Positions 1 through 14,337 of a stretch of 64,000 nt of DNA are shown piece after piece; positions within the stretch are counted from its first letter, which is position 1, and every line of letters starts with the position of its first letter. Origin of the DNA: Rhodospirillaceae bacterium (GTDB taxonomy: Bacteria > Pseudomonadota > Alphaproteobacteria > MPNO01 > UBA2964); contig PBIN01000009.1 in assembly GCA_002720855.1 (NCBI GenBank), forward strand, positions 62,001 through 126,000, read 5' to 3'. The position numbers were made by a program, and so were the translations under genes. Under the pieces are notes generated by a model. That model searched no databases. It saw only the letters and a list, made by a program, of their open reading frames with translations, and was not told the DNA's origin.

Positions 1-22
1 ACGAGGACGTATTTTAGAAACG

Positions 23-1765
23 ATGCGCCGCTTTTTGCGGAGCGATCAACTCATCCTTCTTATTCTTGCGATCTTAACCGGAGCGATCGCCGCCTATGGT
101 GCAATTGGATTCGGCTATCTATACAGGCTGATACAAGGTGTCGCCTTCGGGACCTTTGCGGAAACCCTCTATACGCACGTGCAAACCTTGCCGTCCTGGC
201 AAATTGTTGCAGTGCCGACGATTGGTGGGCTCTTTATCGGCCTCTTTATTCATTATTTTATGCCGGGCGGGCGCCCGCGCGGTGTGGCTGATGTCATGGC
301 GGGGGTTACCCTGCATTCCGGCAGAATGGATATTCGCTCCACGATGGGTGCTGCCGTTGTTAGTGCTGCGTCAATTGGGGTTGGCGGGTCAGTCGGTCGA
401 GAAGGGCCGGTTGTCCATTTGGGTGCCGGTATGGCGTCATGGGTGTCGCGCCGACTAGGTTTAAGCAGAACTATAACGATTAATCTCCTGGGTTGCGGCG
501 CGGCAGCGGCGATCTCTGCCTCCTTTAATGCGCCGATCGCAGGTCTGATATTTGCCCATGAAATTATTATTGGGCACTACGCGCTTTCCGCGATGGCGCC
601 AATTGCTCTCGCTTCTGTGACGGGTACGATTATTTCCAGAGGCCACTTTGGCGATTTTTCCGCCTTCATTGCACCCACTAATTCGATCGTTTCCTATCTC
701 GAGTTTCCCGCATTCGCTTTGCTTGGTGTCGTTAGCGCACTTGTCGCCATTATTCTGATGAAGAGCATCATATTTGCCCAAGATTTATCAGCGAAGATGC
801 CACTGCCGAGATGGGTACACCCGGCAATTGGGGGAGCGCTGATAGGTGCAATCGCATTGGCATTTCCACAGGTGCTCGGCGTCGGGTACGGCGCAACAGA
901 TGCGGCAATGAAAGAGCAATTTTCTCTGGAATTGCTACTTGCCCTTTTGGCGGTAAAAACGGCGGCCGTGGCAATTAGTCTGGGGTCGGGATTTGCCGGC
1001 GGTGTGTTCAGCCCCTCCCTATTTTTAGGCGCTATGCTGGGCGGTGCGTTTGGCATAATTGCAACGGAAGCGTTTCCACATCTGTCTTCGGGACATAGTG
1101 CCTATACGCTCGTTGGAATGGGCGCCGTTGCGGGTGCCGTACTCGGTGCGCCACTCTCGACTATTATGATCGTGTTTGAACTGACGGGGGCAAACAACTA
1201 CTCCTTTATAATTGCTGTTATGGTCGCTGTTGTGATCGCTTCGGTCATTACTCAACAGGCGTTTGGTGGTTCCTTTTTTGCCTGGCAGCTAAAAGCGAGA
1301 GGTGTAAATCTCGATCGTGGGCGAGAGACGGGGTTTCTTGCCGAAATCCATATCGGCGATGTTATGTCGCCTGAATATACCTGTGTTAGCCAAGATACCC
1401 CGATGGCAGAGTTGCGTGAAAAACTGCACCTCGCGCCCCATGCACAGCTTTTTGTGTTGGACAATGACGGTGCGTTGATCGGTACCATCGGTCTGTCGGA
1501 TATCGCAGAGGGGGCATACGACCCGGCGTTGGACGGGATCGTCAATGCTGCGGACGTTACGCGCTCAAACCCCCCAGTATTAATGCGTGAAACTGATCTT
1601 GAGGTTGCAATCAAGCTCATGGAGGACGTTCACGAAGAGCATGTCGCCGTTGTTGAGGATACGGATTCGATGCAGATGATCGGCGTTGTTCATGAGGTAG
1701 AGGTAATGCTCGCCTACAACAACGCTATCGTGCGTGCCCGCGAAGAGGAGCATGGCGCATTGTAA
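23..1765 (+). CDS. ClC-family chloride channel/antiporter with C-terminal CBS pair
   Basis: This 580-residue inner-membrane protein would move chloride, as a channel or a chloride/proton antiporter. The membrane part (about residues 8-430) carries the family signatures: GREGP at about 125-129, which includes the gating glutamate, and GGVFSPS near residue 325. The last 130 residues form two CBS repeats beginning near IGDVMSPEYTCVS, which usually bind adenine nucleotides and regulate transport. The start at 23 gives a normal hydrophobic N-terminus (MRRFLRSDQL, then a membrane helix). The gene runs convergently into the next gene with a 3-bp gap. Whether it is a channel or an exchanger cannot be settled from the sequence. 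Confidence 0.95.
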   Translation: MRRFLRSDQLILLILAILTGAIAAYGAIGFGYLYRLIQGVAFGTFAETLYTHVQTLPSWQIVAVPTIGGLFIGLFIHYFMPGGRPRGVADVMAGVTLHSGRMDIRSTMGAAVVSAASIGVGGSVGREGPVVHLGAGMASWVSRRLGLSRTITINLLGCGAAAAISASFNAPIAGLIFAHEIIIGHYALSAMAPIALASVTGTIISRGHFGDFSAFIAPTNSIVSYLEFPAFALLGVVSALVAIILMKSIIFAQDLSAKMPLPRWVHPAIGGALIGAIALAFPQVLGVGYGATDAAMKEQFSLELLLALLAVKTAAVAISLGSGFAGGVFSPSLFLGAMLGGAFGIIATEAFPHLSSGHSAYTLVGMGAVAGAVLGAPLSTIMIVFELTGANNYSFIIAVMVAVVIASVITQQAFGGSFFAWQLKARGVNLDRGRETGFLAEIHIGDVMSPEYTCVSQDTPMAELREKLHLAPHAQLFVLDNDGALIGTIGLSDIAEGAYDPALDGIVNAADVTRSNPPVLMRETDLEVAIKLMEDVHEEHVAVVEDTDSMQMIGVVHEVEVMLAYNNAIVRAREEEHGAL

Positions 1766-1768
1766 ATT

Positions 1769-2812
1769 TCAGTAGCTTTGATCCAACTTGAGCCATTTGT
1801 ACCGGTCGCTGGATTTGACCGAAAATTTTCTGATCTTGGCTCCCTGTAAGATATCAAGCGGTACATCAACGCCCGCATTCCCGAGTTTCCATATACTCCG
1901 ATAAAAATCTACAAGACTGGTCACCGGTTTACCGTTCACACCAATGACCAAATCACCCTGTTTAATGCCTGCGCCACTGGCAGGTCCGCCCGGTGCGATC
2001 CGGTTTACAAAAAGTCTGCCCTTAATCTCTTCAGCATATAAACCAAGCCAGGGTCGTCGCGGTACGGCGCTGCGCCCTTTCTCGAGCAAATCACCCAAAA
2101 TCGGCTTGAGTTGATCGATAGGCACAAACATGTTTCCAGGAGTTGCGTAGCCCGGGCTCGCTGCGTCAGCGACGATCAGTGATCCGATTCCGACAAGTTT
2201 TCCGGTCGATGAAAACAGACCAGCGCCACCGAATGCGGGGTGTGGTGGTGCCGTGTAGATTGCACGTTCCAGCAGGTATTCCCATGAGCCAGCAAAAGGT
2301 CGCCGCGATACGACGATGCCTGGCATCGCTGCCTGCCTACCACCGTGGCTGACGACAAGGATCGGATCTTTTTCCCTCAAATCGCCCGAATTTCCTAATT
2401 CTACTGGTTTTATCCCGAGCTTTTTGTTGGCGCGTAACAAGCCGAATCCGGATGCATGATCATAGGCGATGGGGCGTGCAGATACTTTTTTGCCACCCGA
2501 CAGAACGATTTCGATGCTCTCTGCTTCCAACATGGCATAGCCGATGGTTAGAACCAGGCCGTCCGAATCAATGATGACACCGCTGCCATCGCGTTCAGTA
2601 CCCAGGGAGCGCGCGGTTCGTGCTTCCGCCGGTATTTTCGAAATGACCTGAACCACGGCGCCCAGCACGCTATCGACGGTAAAATTTGATTGCGCCGATA
2701 AACTCGAGGGTACGGCCATTAGGAGGCTGAAGACGACTGGAACCGAAATTGCGGCTAATCTCCTCTTGAGAAACGCAAATGAGCCGATAACTTTGAGATC
2801 TGGCTGGGGCAT
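1769..2812 (-). CDS. Trypsin-like (S1C/DegP-family) protein with PDZ domain, catalytic residues lost
   Basis: The protein has 347 residues: a signal peptide or N-terminal anchor (about 18-40, ending SSLSA), a trypsin-like fold (about 45-235) and a PDZ domain (about 250-345, with GIKQGDLVIGVNG). The arrangement is that of DegP/HtrA periplasmic proteases. The catalytic triad is missing, however. The usual TNNHV histidine motif reads TIGYAML (Tyr92), the aspartate region reads SGFGLL (121-126), and the GNSGGP serine motif reads AFGGAGLF (193-200). It is therefore probably a pseudoprotease acting as a chaperone, scaffold or peptide sensor; that role is an inference. It is divergent from uvrD across about 176 bp and may have its own promoter there. 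Confidence 0.85.
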   Translation of the reverse strand: MPQPDLKVIGSFAFLKRRLAAISVPVVFSLLMAVPSSLSAQSNFTVDSVLGAVVQVISKIPAEARTARSLGTERDGSGVIIDSDGLVLTIGYAMLEAESIEIVLSGGKKVSARPIAYDHASGFGLLRANKKLGIKPVELGNSGDLREKDPILVVSHGGRQAAMPGIVVSRRPFAGSWEYLLERAIYTAPPHPAFGGAGLFSSTGKLVGIGSLIVADAASPGYATPGNMFVPIDQLKPILGDLLEKGRSAVPRRPWLGLYAEEIKGRLFVNRIAPGGPASGAGIKQGDLVIGVNGKPVTSLVDFYRSIWKLGNAGVDVPLDILQGAKIRKFSVKSSDRYKWLKLDQSY

Positions 2813-2988
2813 GTCGATACCCTTTCTATTTGGTTCTTAGAAACGATATAGCGCAAACCAATCGGGCGGCAATCGCCGTTTGTATCGACGTAATCACTTT
2901 TTCACGACGGAGGAAGAAAAAATCAGCCATTTTTGCACAAATCGGCATTCGCGCTGACTCATTAGAGACTGGTATACTGCCGACTCAA

Positions 2989-5277
2989 ATGTCCGAAATA
3001 GCCGAAACAACCTCAGAAGAGCCAGTTGCTCGCCAAGGTGGTCAACCGCCCTATCTAAAGACGCTGAATCCAGTTCAGCAGGGCGCTGTCGAGGCCGTCG
3101 ACGGCCCGGTTCTCGTTCTGGCCGGTGCTGGCACCGGAAAAACACGGGTTCTGACGACACGGCTCGCCCACATACTTGTCCTGCGAAAGGCGTTCCCGGG
3201 ACAAATACTGGCGGTGACCTTTACCAACAAAGCAGCGCGCGAGATGCGCGAACGTGTTGCTGGATTAGTGGGGCAGGTTGCTGAAGATTTGTGGATTGGA
3301 ACGTTTCACTCAGTTGCGGTGCGCATTTTAAGACGCCATGCTGAACAGGTCGGGTTGAAATCTAACTTCACGATTCTCGACAGTGATGACCAGCTGCGTT
3401 TGCTTAAGCAACTTCTCGAGGCGAACGACATCGATCATAGCAAATGGCCCGCCCGAGCCCTACTCGCGATCATTCAGCGGTGGAAGGACCGTGGTCTTGT
3501 TCCTGATAAAGTCTCGGCATCAGAGGTCGGCGAGTTCGCGGGCGGCAAGGCCTTGGATTTATATAAAGAATATCAGGAGCGTCTTATTACGCTAAATGCA
3601 TGCGATTTTGGCGATTTGTTGCTTCACAACCTGACCATATTTACGAGCGATGACAGGGTGCTGTCAGAGTATCAGCACCGATTTAAATACATTCTTGTAG
3701 ATGAGTATCAGGACACAAATGTTGCCCAATATTTGTGGCTTCGGTTGTTGGCGCAAACGCATCGGAATTTATGCTGCGTCGGTGACGACGATCAGTCGAT
3801 CTATAGTTGGCGTGGTGCTGAAATAGGCAACATTCTTAAATTCGAAGAAGATTTTCCCGGTGCAGAGGTATTTCGTCTCGAACAGAATTATCGATCCACA
3901 CCAGAGATACTTGCGGCGGCTTCAGGATTGATCGCCAACAATTCCGGTCGGCTCGGCAAGACGCTTTGGACAGAGCGTGAAGCCGGTGACAAGGTTACCG
4001 TAAGGGGCGTTTGGGACGGAGAAGCAGAAGCCCGAACGGTGGCTGACGAAGTCGAAGCCCTACAGGCCAAGAATCACTCATTGGAGCAGATCGCGGTTTT
4101 GGTTCGAGCAAGCTTTCAAATGAGGGAATTCGAAGAGCGTTTCATCACTGTTGGAATTCCCTATCGGGTAATCGGTGGTCCAAGATTCTATGAGCGTCAG
4201 GAGATCCGCGACGCGATCGCTTACATGCGGGTGATCAACCAGCCAGAGGATGACCTGGCATTCGAACGTATTGTCAATGTCCCACGCCGCGGGATTGGCG
4301 CGGCGACCATGCAGACCATCCATCATTTGTCGCGGGCCCAGTCAATTTCACTTTTGGAGGCGGCGCATCGTATTGCGGGAACCGATGAATTACGGCCACA
4401 GGCACGACGTGCCATTTCTGGATTGCTGGCTAATTTTGACCGGTGGTCGTCACTTGCAGAAACCACTGACCATATCGAGCTGGTCGAAACTGTCCTCGAT
4501 GAATCGGGTTATACTGAAATGTGGCAAAGGGACAAATCGCCAGAGGCGCCGGGCCGATTGGAGAATTTAAGGGAACTCATTACAGCATTGGAAGAGTTTG
4601 AAAACCTTGCTGGTTTCCTTGAGCATGTAAGCCTTGTAATGGAAGCAGGTCAGTCAGATGCTGGTGAAATGGCAAGTCTAATGACGCTGCATGCCGCGAA
4701 GGGTTTGGAGTTCAACACAGTGTTTCTTCCAGGTTGGGAGGAGGGCGTTTTCCCAAATCAGCGTACGCTGGATGAAGGCGGCGCACCGGCTCTTGAGGAG
4801 GAAAGGCGGCTCGCCTATGTCGGGTTAACGCGTGCCCGTCTCAATGCACATGTAAGTTTTGCCGCAAACCGGCGTATCTATAATCAATGGCAGGCCTCAA
4901 TCCCATCCAGATTTGTCGAAGAACTTCCGCAAGAACATACCGAGTCAGTAACGGATGATGGTCTTTACGGGACCTTTCCCGCTACCACGGGATTTGAAGA
5001 TGATGCCGCGGCCGAGTGGGTATCTACTGGTAGAGGGCCAGGATTTCAACGCATGCAGGCATCGCGGTCTCACGGCAAATCCGATGGCGTGATAGATGGT
5101 CAGGCGAAAGTTGTCGAAAGCCTTCCGCAGCCGGGTGGCGTAGAACGCGGGATGCGCGTTTTCCATCAGAAATTTGGCTATGGTAAAATAGTATCGATTG
5201 ACGGGAATAAACTTGAAATCGAATTTGAAAAAGCGGGAACCAAGAAGGTAATGGACAGTTTTGTAGAGCCCGCTTGA
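2989..5277 (+). CDS. uvrD: DNA helicase UvrD/PcrA, superfamily 1
   Basis: This is an ATP-dependent 3'-5' helicase of nucleotide excision and mismatch repair, 762 residues from the start chosen here. Visible motifs are the Walker A AGAGTGKT (about 45-52), the DEYQDTN Walker B box, the GDDDQSIYSWRGA motif, the LHAAKGLEF motif, and a C-terminal Tudor-like segment (MRVFHQKFGYGKI) that binds RNA polymerase in PcrA/UvrD. The open frame extends upstream to 2830, but those 53 residues are basic, non-conserved and lie in the divergent intergenic region. The ATG at 2989 (MSEIAETTSEE) is the better start. The prmA start codon follows the stop by 4 bp, so the two are probably co-transcribed. Confidence 0.96.
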   Translation: MSEIAETTSEEPVARQGGQPPYLKTLNPVQQGAVEAVDGPVLVLAGAGTGKTRVLTTRLAHILVLRKAFPGQILAVTFTNKAAREMRERVAGLVGQVAEDLWIGTFHSVAVRILRRHAEQVGLKSNFTILDSDDQLRLLKQLLEANDIDHSKWPARALLAIIQRWKDRGLVPDKVSASEVGEFAGGKALDLYKEYQERLITLNACDFGDLLLHNLTIFTSDDRVLSEYQHRFKYILVDEYQDTNVAQYLWLRLLAQTHRNLCCVGDDDQSIYSWRGAEIGNILKFEEDFPGAEVFRLEQNYRSTPEILAAASGLIANNSGRLGKTLWTEREAGDKVTVRGVWDGEAEARTVADEVEALQAKNHSLEQIAVLVRASFQMREFEERFITVGIPYRVIGGPRFYERQEIRDAIAYMRVINQPEDDLAFERIVNVPRRGIGAATMQTIHHLSRAQSISLLEAAHRIAGTDELRPQARRAISGLLANFDRWSSLAETTDHIELVETVLDESGYTEMWQRDKSPEAPGRLENLRELITALEEFENLAGFLEHVSLVMEAGQSDAGEMASLMTLHAAKGLEFNTVFLPGWEEGVFPNQRTLDEGGAPALEEERRLAYVGLTRARLNAHVSFAANRRIYNQWQASIPSRFVEELPQEHTESVTDDGLYGTFPATTGFEDDAAAEWVSTGRGPGFQRMQASRSHGKSDGVIDGQAKVVESLPQPGGVERGMRVFHQKFGYGKIVSIDGNKLEIEFEKAGTKKVMDSFVEPA

Positions 5278-5281
5278 ATTC

Positions 5282-6232
5282 ATGAACACCGAACTGTCCG
5301 ATAGCTGGCAAATAATCTTTTACATTGCGGATAAAGCGCATCTGTCGATTTTCGAAACTGCATTATCGCCGTTGGTAGACGGTATAAGCATGGATCAAGA
5401 CGCTAGCTCTAAAGGACGGCGCATTGTTGGATTTTGTTCTGTTGAGCCAGAATTCGACGAGGTGGATTCACGGGTGCGTATTTCTGCAGCGGCTGCCGGA
5501 ATTGATGCTCCGAAAGTCGACATTGAAACGGTGGCGGCGACGGATTGGGTGTCTTTATATCAGCAGCGAACACCGCCCGTGACAATCGGTAATTTCTTTA
5601 TTTATCCAGCGCATTACAAAGACCCGCTTCCGTCAGATAAAATTGCGATAACGCTTGAGGCCGGTCTGGCATTTGGCACCGGGGAACATCAGACAACCGA
5701 GGGCTGCCTGCGCAACCTGGAATCGCTAGCCGCCTCCGGATACGTGGTAAGAAAAGCGATCGATGTCGGATGTGGTTCGGCCATTCTGGCGATCGGATTG
5801 AGCAGGCTTTGGCCCGATGCATCGGTATTTGCGTGTGACATAGACAGCACGGCTATAGAAACAGCATCTGAAAATATCAGCATCAACGGATGCGAAAAGG
5901 TTGTCGCTGTAATCCAAAGCGATTTCTATGAAGCGCCACGAATATTGGACGCTGCGCCATTTGATTTGATTGTCGCAAATATCCTGGCAGGACCTCTTAT
6001 AAGTTCTGCGGCTGAAACCGCAAAACAGCTATCGAATAACGGCAGGTTAATTTTATCTGGCATTCTCAAGGACCAGACGACGGAGGTTATTGATGCCTAC
6101 GAACGTGCTGGTTTGATCGTGATCGAACAGGATTTTGTAGACGAGTGGGCAACCATCAGTTTCACAAAAAAATCATGCCCCGTGATTAGGCAAGGGAAAG
6201 CTGGTTTTTCACGAAAATTCCTGAATACTTGA
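5282..6232 (+). CDS. prmA: Ribosomal protein L11 methyltransferase PrmA
   Basis: This 316-residue SAM-dependent enzyme methylates ribosomal protein L11. An N-terminal substrate-recognition domain is followed by the family signature AFGTGEHQTT, the SAM-binding motif DVGCGSAILAIGL, an acidic residue after FACDID, and the catalytic-loop motif VANILAGPL. The length is typical of the family. It starts 4 bp after uvrD and ends 6 bp before the aminopeptidase gene, so uvrD, prmA and the peptidase look like one transcription unit. Confidence 0.95.
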   Translation: MNTELSDSWQIIFYIADKAHLSIFETALSPLVDGISMDQDASSKGRRIVGFCSVEPEFDEVDSRVRISAAAAGIDAPKVDIETVAATDWVSLYQQRTPPVTIGNFFIYPAHYKDPLPSDKIAITLEAGLAFGTGEHQTTEGCLRNLESLAASGYVVRKAIDVGCGSAILAIGLSRLWPDASVFACDIDSTAIETASENISINGCEKVVAVIQSDFYEAPRILDAAPFDLIVANILAGPLISSAAETAKQLSNNGRLILSGILKDQTTEVIDAYERAGLIVIEQDFVDEWATISFTKKSCPVIRQGKAGFSRKFLNT

Positions 6233-6238
6233 AGGCGC

Positions 6239-8269
6239 ATGGCAAATATCGAGAAAGATCTTCAAGACAAACTGCAGACGTTGCTGGCCGAACACGGTTC
6301 GTCCATCACACTGGATGAGCTCGGCGATTTGGTTGAGGGAGTCCTTGCGGCCCCGGAACCGTTTGATTCAACCGGTTGGACGACGCTCGTTGCCGAAAAC
6401 CCGAGTGACGAACTTCGAGACCTTCTGAATAGTTATAAGACAAACTATTCAGTTGGGAATTCTCAGCCGCCATTATCACCTTCTGATCGGATCGAAGCAC
6501 TTCGTGCACAAATCTCAAAGCTTGAACTCGATGGGTTCTTGGTGCCGCTTTCTGATGAACACCAATCAGAGTTTCCTTCCAAGCGCGCGCAACGGTTGGC
6601 TTGGTTTACTGATTTCACGGGGTCGGCCGGTCTGGCGGTCGTTTTGCAAAGCAAAGCGGCTTTGTTTGTTGATGGACGCTATACGCTGCAGGTTCGCGAG
6701 CAAGCCGATCCTGATATTTATGAATATTGCGATATATCGAGAGATCCGCCCGGCGCGTGGTTATCTAAAAATGCCAAAGCAGATATGCGGATTGGCTATG
6801 ACCCCTGGCTACACACCAAAGCGGGCCTGGCACAGCTGGAAAACAAATGTAGCGCGATGGGGGTCCAATTTGTTCAGGTGTCAGACAACCTGATTGATGA
6901 AATTTGGACCGACCAACCACCAGCACCACTCGCACCGGTGTACCCGCATCCCGTGGAAATTGCCGGGCGCTCGGCAACAGAAAAAATTGATGAAGCAGCG
7001 GCAGCAATTAGGAAAGAAGGCGCCACGGCAGCCATTTTATCTGCACCTGACTCGATCGCCTGGCTTCTCAATATTCGTGGAGGAGACCTACCGAATACTC
7101 CGGTGGCCCTTGGATATGCCATTTTGAATAGCACGGGCACCATTGAGCTATTTATGGATCAGCGAAAATTAACGCCGATGGTCAAACAATCTTTTGGCAA
7201 AAAGATTTCTGTGCGGCCGTTGGACCAGCTAGGCGTTGCTTTCGCCACGCTCGGTGCAGCTGGTGCGTCCGTAGTGGTTCCGACCTCCGTCGCTCCTGTT
7301 TCGATTGTAAATCAACTTGAGTCCGCCGGTGCCGTAATTGTCTCGAAGGACGATCCCTGCGTTTTGCCGAAGGCGTGTAAAAATTCGGTAGAGCTCCAAG
7401 GTGTCCGCAATGCGCATATCCGTGATGGTGCAGCTTTGTGCAGATTCCTGGCCTGGTTGTCCGTGGCGGGCCCTACCGGCGACGTCGATGAATTGTCGGC
7501 AGTCGATAAGCTCTACAGCTTGAGAACGGAGGGAGAAAACTTCAGAGGGTTGTCTTTTGATACGATATCCGGTGCCGGTCCGAATGGCGCAATTGTTCAT
7601 TATAGGGTAACGCCCGCTTCGAACCGGAAGTTGACGCCTGGTTCCTTGTATCTCGTTGATTCAGGCGGTCAGTATCTCGATGGTACGACTGACGTTACGC
7701 GGACGGTTGCGATTGGGAGCCCAAGTGAAGAAATGCGGGATCGCTTTACACGCGTTCTCAAGGGCCACGCGGCAATCGCCAATGCCTGCTTTCCGGCCGG
7801 TACAAGTGGCGGACAGCTTGATTCATTAGCTCGACAACCTCTTTGGGATGTTGGATTGGATTTCGATCACGGGACTGGCCATGGCGTTGGTGCATATCTT
7901 GGCGTTCATGAGGGGCCTCATAGGATCGCAAAGCGTTCCGCGGATGTACCCTTGCAGCCTGGTATGATCGTTTCCAATGAACCTGGCTACTATCAAGAAA
8001 GCGCCTATGGTATTCGAATTGAAAATCTTGAAGTCGTTAGAGCATCTTCGGTCGCGAAAACAGATGCGGACAGCAGGGACATGCTCAAATTTGAAGCGCT
8101 CACGCTCGCACCCATTGACCGAACTTTGGTGGAAACCTCAATTTTGACAGAAAAAGAAATCGAGTGGCTTGATTCCTATCACGTACGCGTCCGGGAGACG
8201 ATTGGACCGCTGGTTGATCAGAAGACAGCGACCTGGCTCGAGGAAGTGACCAAACCTCTTAACATCTGA
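6239..8269 (+). CDS. Xaa-Pro aminopeptidase, M24B family
   Basis: This 676-residue cytoplasmic metallopeptidase removes N-terminal residues preceding proline. It has the three-domain layout of long prokaryotic and eukaryotic aminopeptidase P: two creatinase-like N-terminal domains (from about residue 80) and a C-terminal pita-bread M24 domain. The dinuclear-metal ligands are visible: Asp in LVDSGGQY, Asp in GTTDVTRT, His in HGTGHGVG, Glu in SNEPGYY and Glu in RIENLEVV. The ATG at 6239 has GAAGG just upstream, which supports the start. The first 75-80 residues (acidic, helical) precede the recognisable creatinase N-domain and are unusual for the family. Confidence 0.94.
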   Translation: MANIEKDLQDKLQTLLAEHGSSITLDELGDLVEGVLAAPEPFDSTGWTTLVAENPSDELRDLLNSYKTNYSVGNSQPPLSPSDRIEALRAQISKLELDGFLVPLSDEHQSEFPSKRAQRLAWFTDFTGSAGLAVVLQSKAALFVDGRYTLQVREQADPDIYEYCDISRDPPGAWLSKNAKADMRIGYDPWLHTKAGLAQLENKCSAMGVQFVQVSDNLIDEIWTDQPPAPLAPVYPHPVEIAGRSATEKIDEAAAAIRKEGATAAILSAPDSIAWLLNIRGGDLPNTPVALGYAILNSTGTIELFMDQRKLTPMVKQSFGKKISVRPLDQLGVAFATLGAAGASVVVPTSVAPVSIVNQLESAGAVIVSKDDPCVLPKACKNSVELQGVRNAHIRDGAALCRFLAWLSVAGPTGDVDELSAVDKLYSLRTEGENFRGLSFDTISGAGPNGAIVHYRVTPASNRKLTPGSLYLVDSGGQYLDGTTDVTRTVAIGSPSEEMRDRFTRVLKGHAAIANACFPAGTSGGQLDSLARQPLWDVGLDFDHGTGHGVGAYLGVHEGPHRIAKRSADVPLQPGMIVSNEPGYYQESAYGIRIENLEVVRASSVAKTDADSRDMLKFEALTLAPIDRTLVETSILTEKEIEWLDSYHVRVRETIGPLVDQKTATWLEEVTKPLNI

Positions 8270-8287
8270 GATGTCTGACCGTTAGAT

Positions 8288-13384
<5,097 letters not shown>

Positions 13385-13390
13385 CCGATT

Positions 13391-14197
13391 TTAGAATACC
13401 CAGTCCCAAGCACGAGCGAAGAAGCCTTTTTTGTCTTTATTCTCGCGGACGTCCTTACCAGTCATCAGCGCATAGCTGTCGGTATACCATTCACTACCCG
13501 GATAATTGTGGCCGAGTACCGAAGCAGCTTTTTTTGCCTCTGCTGTCATACCGATTGCCTGATAGGCTTCCGCAACACGATGAAGTGCTTCCGGCGTGTG
13601 GGTTGTTGTCTGATAGTGGTCTATGACGCGGCGAAACCGGTTGATCGCGGCGATATATTCCTGTTTACGCAGATAAAACCGACCAATCGACATTTCTTTT
13701 CCCGCCAAATGGTCACGGGTTAGGTCGATTTTAAGCCGGGCGTCTCGCGCATATTTTGATTGTGGAAAGCGGCGTATTACCTCACGAAGGGCTTTAAGAG
13801 CCCTTTCAGTTCCCAACTGATCGCGTGAGACATCAGTAATTTGCTCGTAATAGCTCAACGCTTTCAGATAATAGGCATATGGCGTATCGCGATTACCAGG
13901 ATGCAGCTGAATAAAGCGATCAAGGCCGATAATCGCATCGTCATATTTATTAGCCTCATAATTGGAATATGCCGCCATCAGCTGGGCTTTTGTCGCCCAA
14001 ACGGAATATGGGTGTTGGCGCTCTACTTCCTCAAAAAAACGCGCGGCGTCGAGATAGGATTCCGCTTCTAACGCGTTCACAGCACGGTTGTAGAGGGCGT
14101 TTACTGGGCGCTCGACATACGGAGTTTCCTTGCTACTGCTACAGGCAGTGACGATCAGAGCGAGCAAAACACAGCTTAAGCTTTTTAGTCTGCGCAT
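13391..14197 (-). CDS. bamD: Outer membrane assembly lipoprotein BamD
   Basis: This BamD/ComL lipoprotein is part of the BAM complex that inserts beta-barrel proteins. The start chosen gives a 268-residue precursor beginning MRRLKSLSC, with a hydrophobic stretch and a lipobox ending in TAC, followed by SSSKE. AGGGA lies 5 bp upstream. Longer starts up to 14269 would put non-conserved residues before the signal peptide. The mature part consists of tetratricopeptide-like helical repeats (SYLDAARFFEEVERQHPYS and later units). It sits between lpxC and recN, the usual alphaproteobacterial place. Confidence 0.94.
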   Translation of the reverse strand: MRRLKSLSCVLLALIVTACSSSKETPYVERPVNALYNRAVNALEAESYLDAARFFEEVERQHPYSVWATKAQLMAAYSNYEANKYDDAIIGLDRFIQLHPGNRDTPYAYYLKALSYYEQITDVSRDQLGTERALKALREVIRRFPQSKYARDARLKIDLTRDHLAGKEMSIGRFYLRKQEYIAAINRFRRVIDHYQTTTHTPEALHRVAEAYQAIGMTAEAKKAASVLGHNYPGSEWYTDSYALMTGKDVRENKDKKGFFARAWDWVF

Positions 14198-14310
14198 ATT
14201 CATCCCTGTTGCGCGGTTTTTAGACAGCCACCGGTCAAACCGATTCAACGATTTTATATCATGGAGCACCCGATGTTCGCCACATCGGAAAGTCTGGTAG
14301 TTAAATTTCC

Positions 14311-14337
14311 TGAAAACCTGGCCGCCAGCCGGTTTTT
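14311..14337 (-). terminator. Possible intrinsic terminator at the lpxC stop codon
   Basis: AAAACC at 14313-14318 pairs with GGTTTT at 14331-14336, extended by a GGC/GCC stem with a one-base bulge, and TTTTC follows on the minus strand. The hairpin starts at the lpxC stop codon. It could reduce transcription from lpxC into bamD. Confidence 0.45.

Noticed and set aside
2830-2988. Upstream extension of the uvrD frame (53 residues)
   Set aside because: It is basic, unlike any helicase N-terminus, and lies in the intergenic region divergent from the trypsin-like gene. The ATG at 2989 fits the family.
14220-14300. Possible leader peptide or promoter between lpxC and bamD
   Set aside because: No clear -35/-10 pair was found and the lpxC-end hairpin already explains the palindromic sequence.
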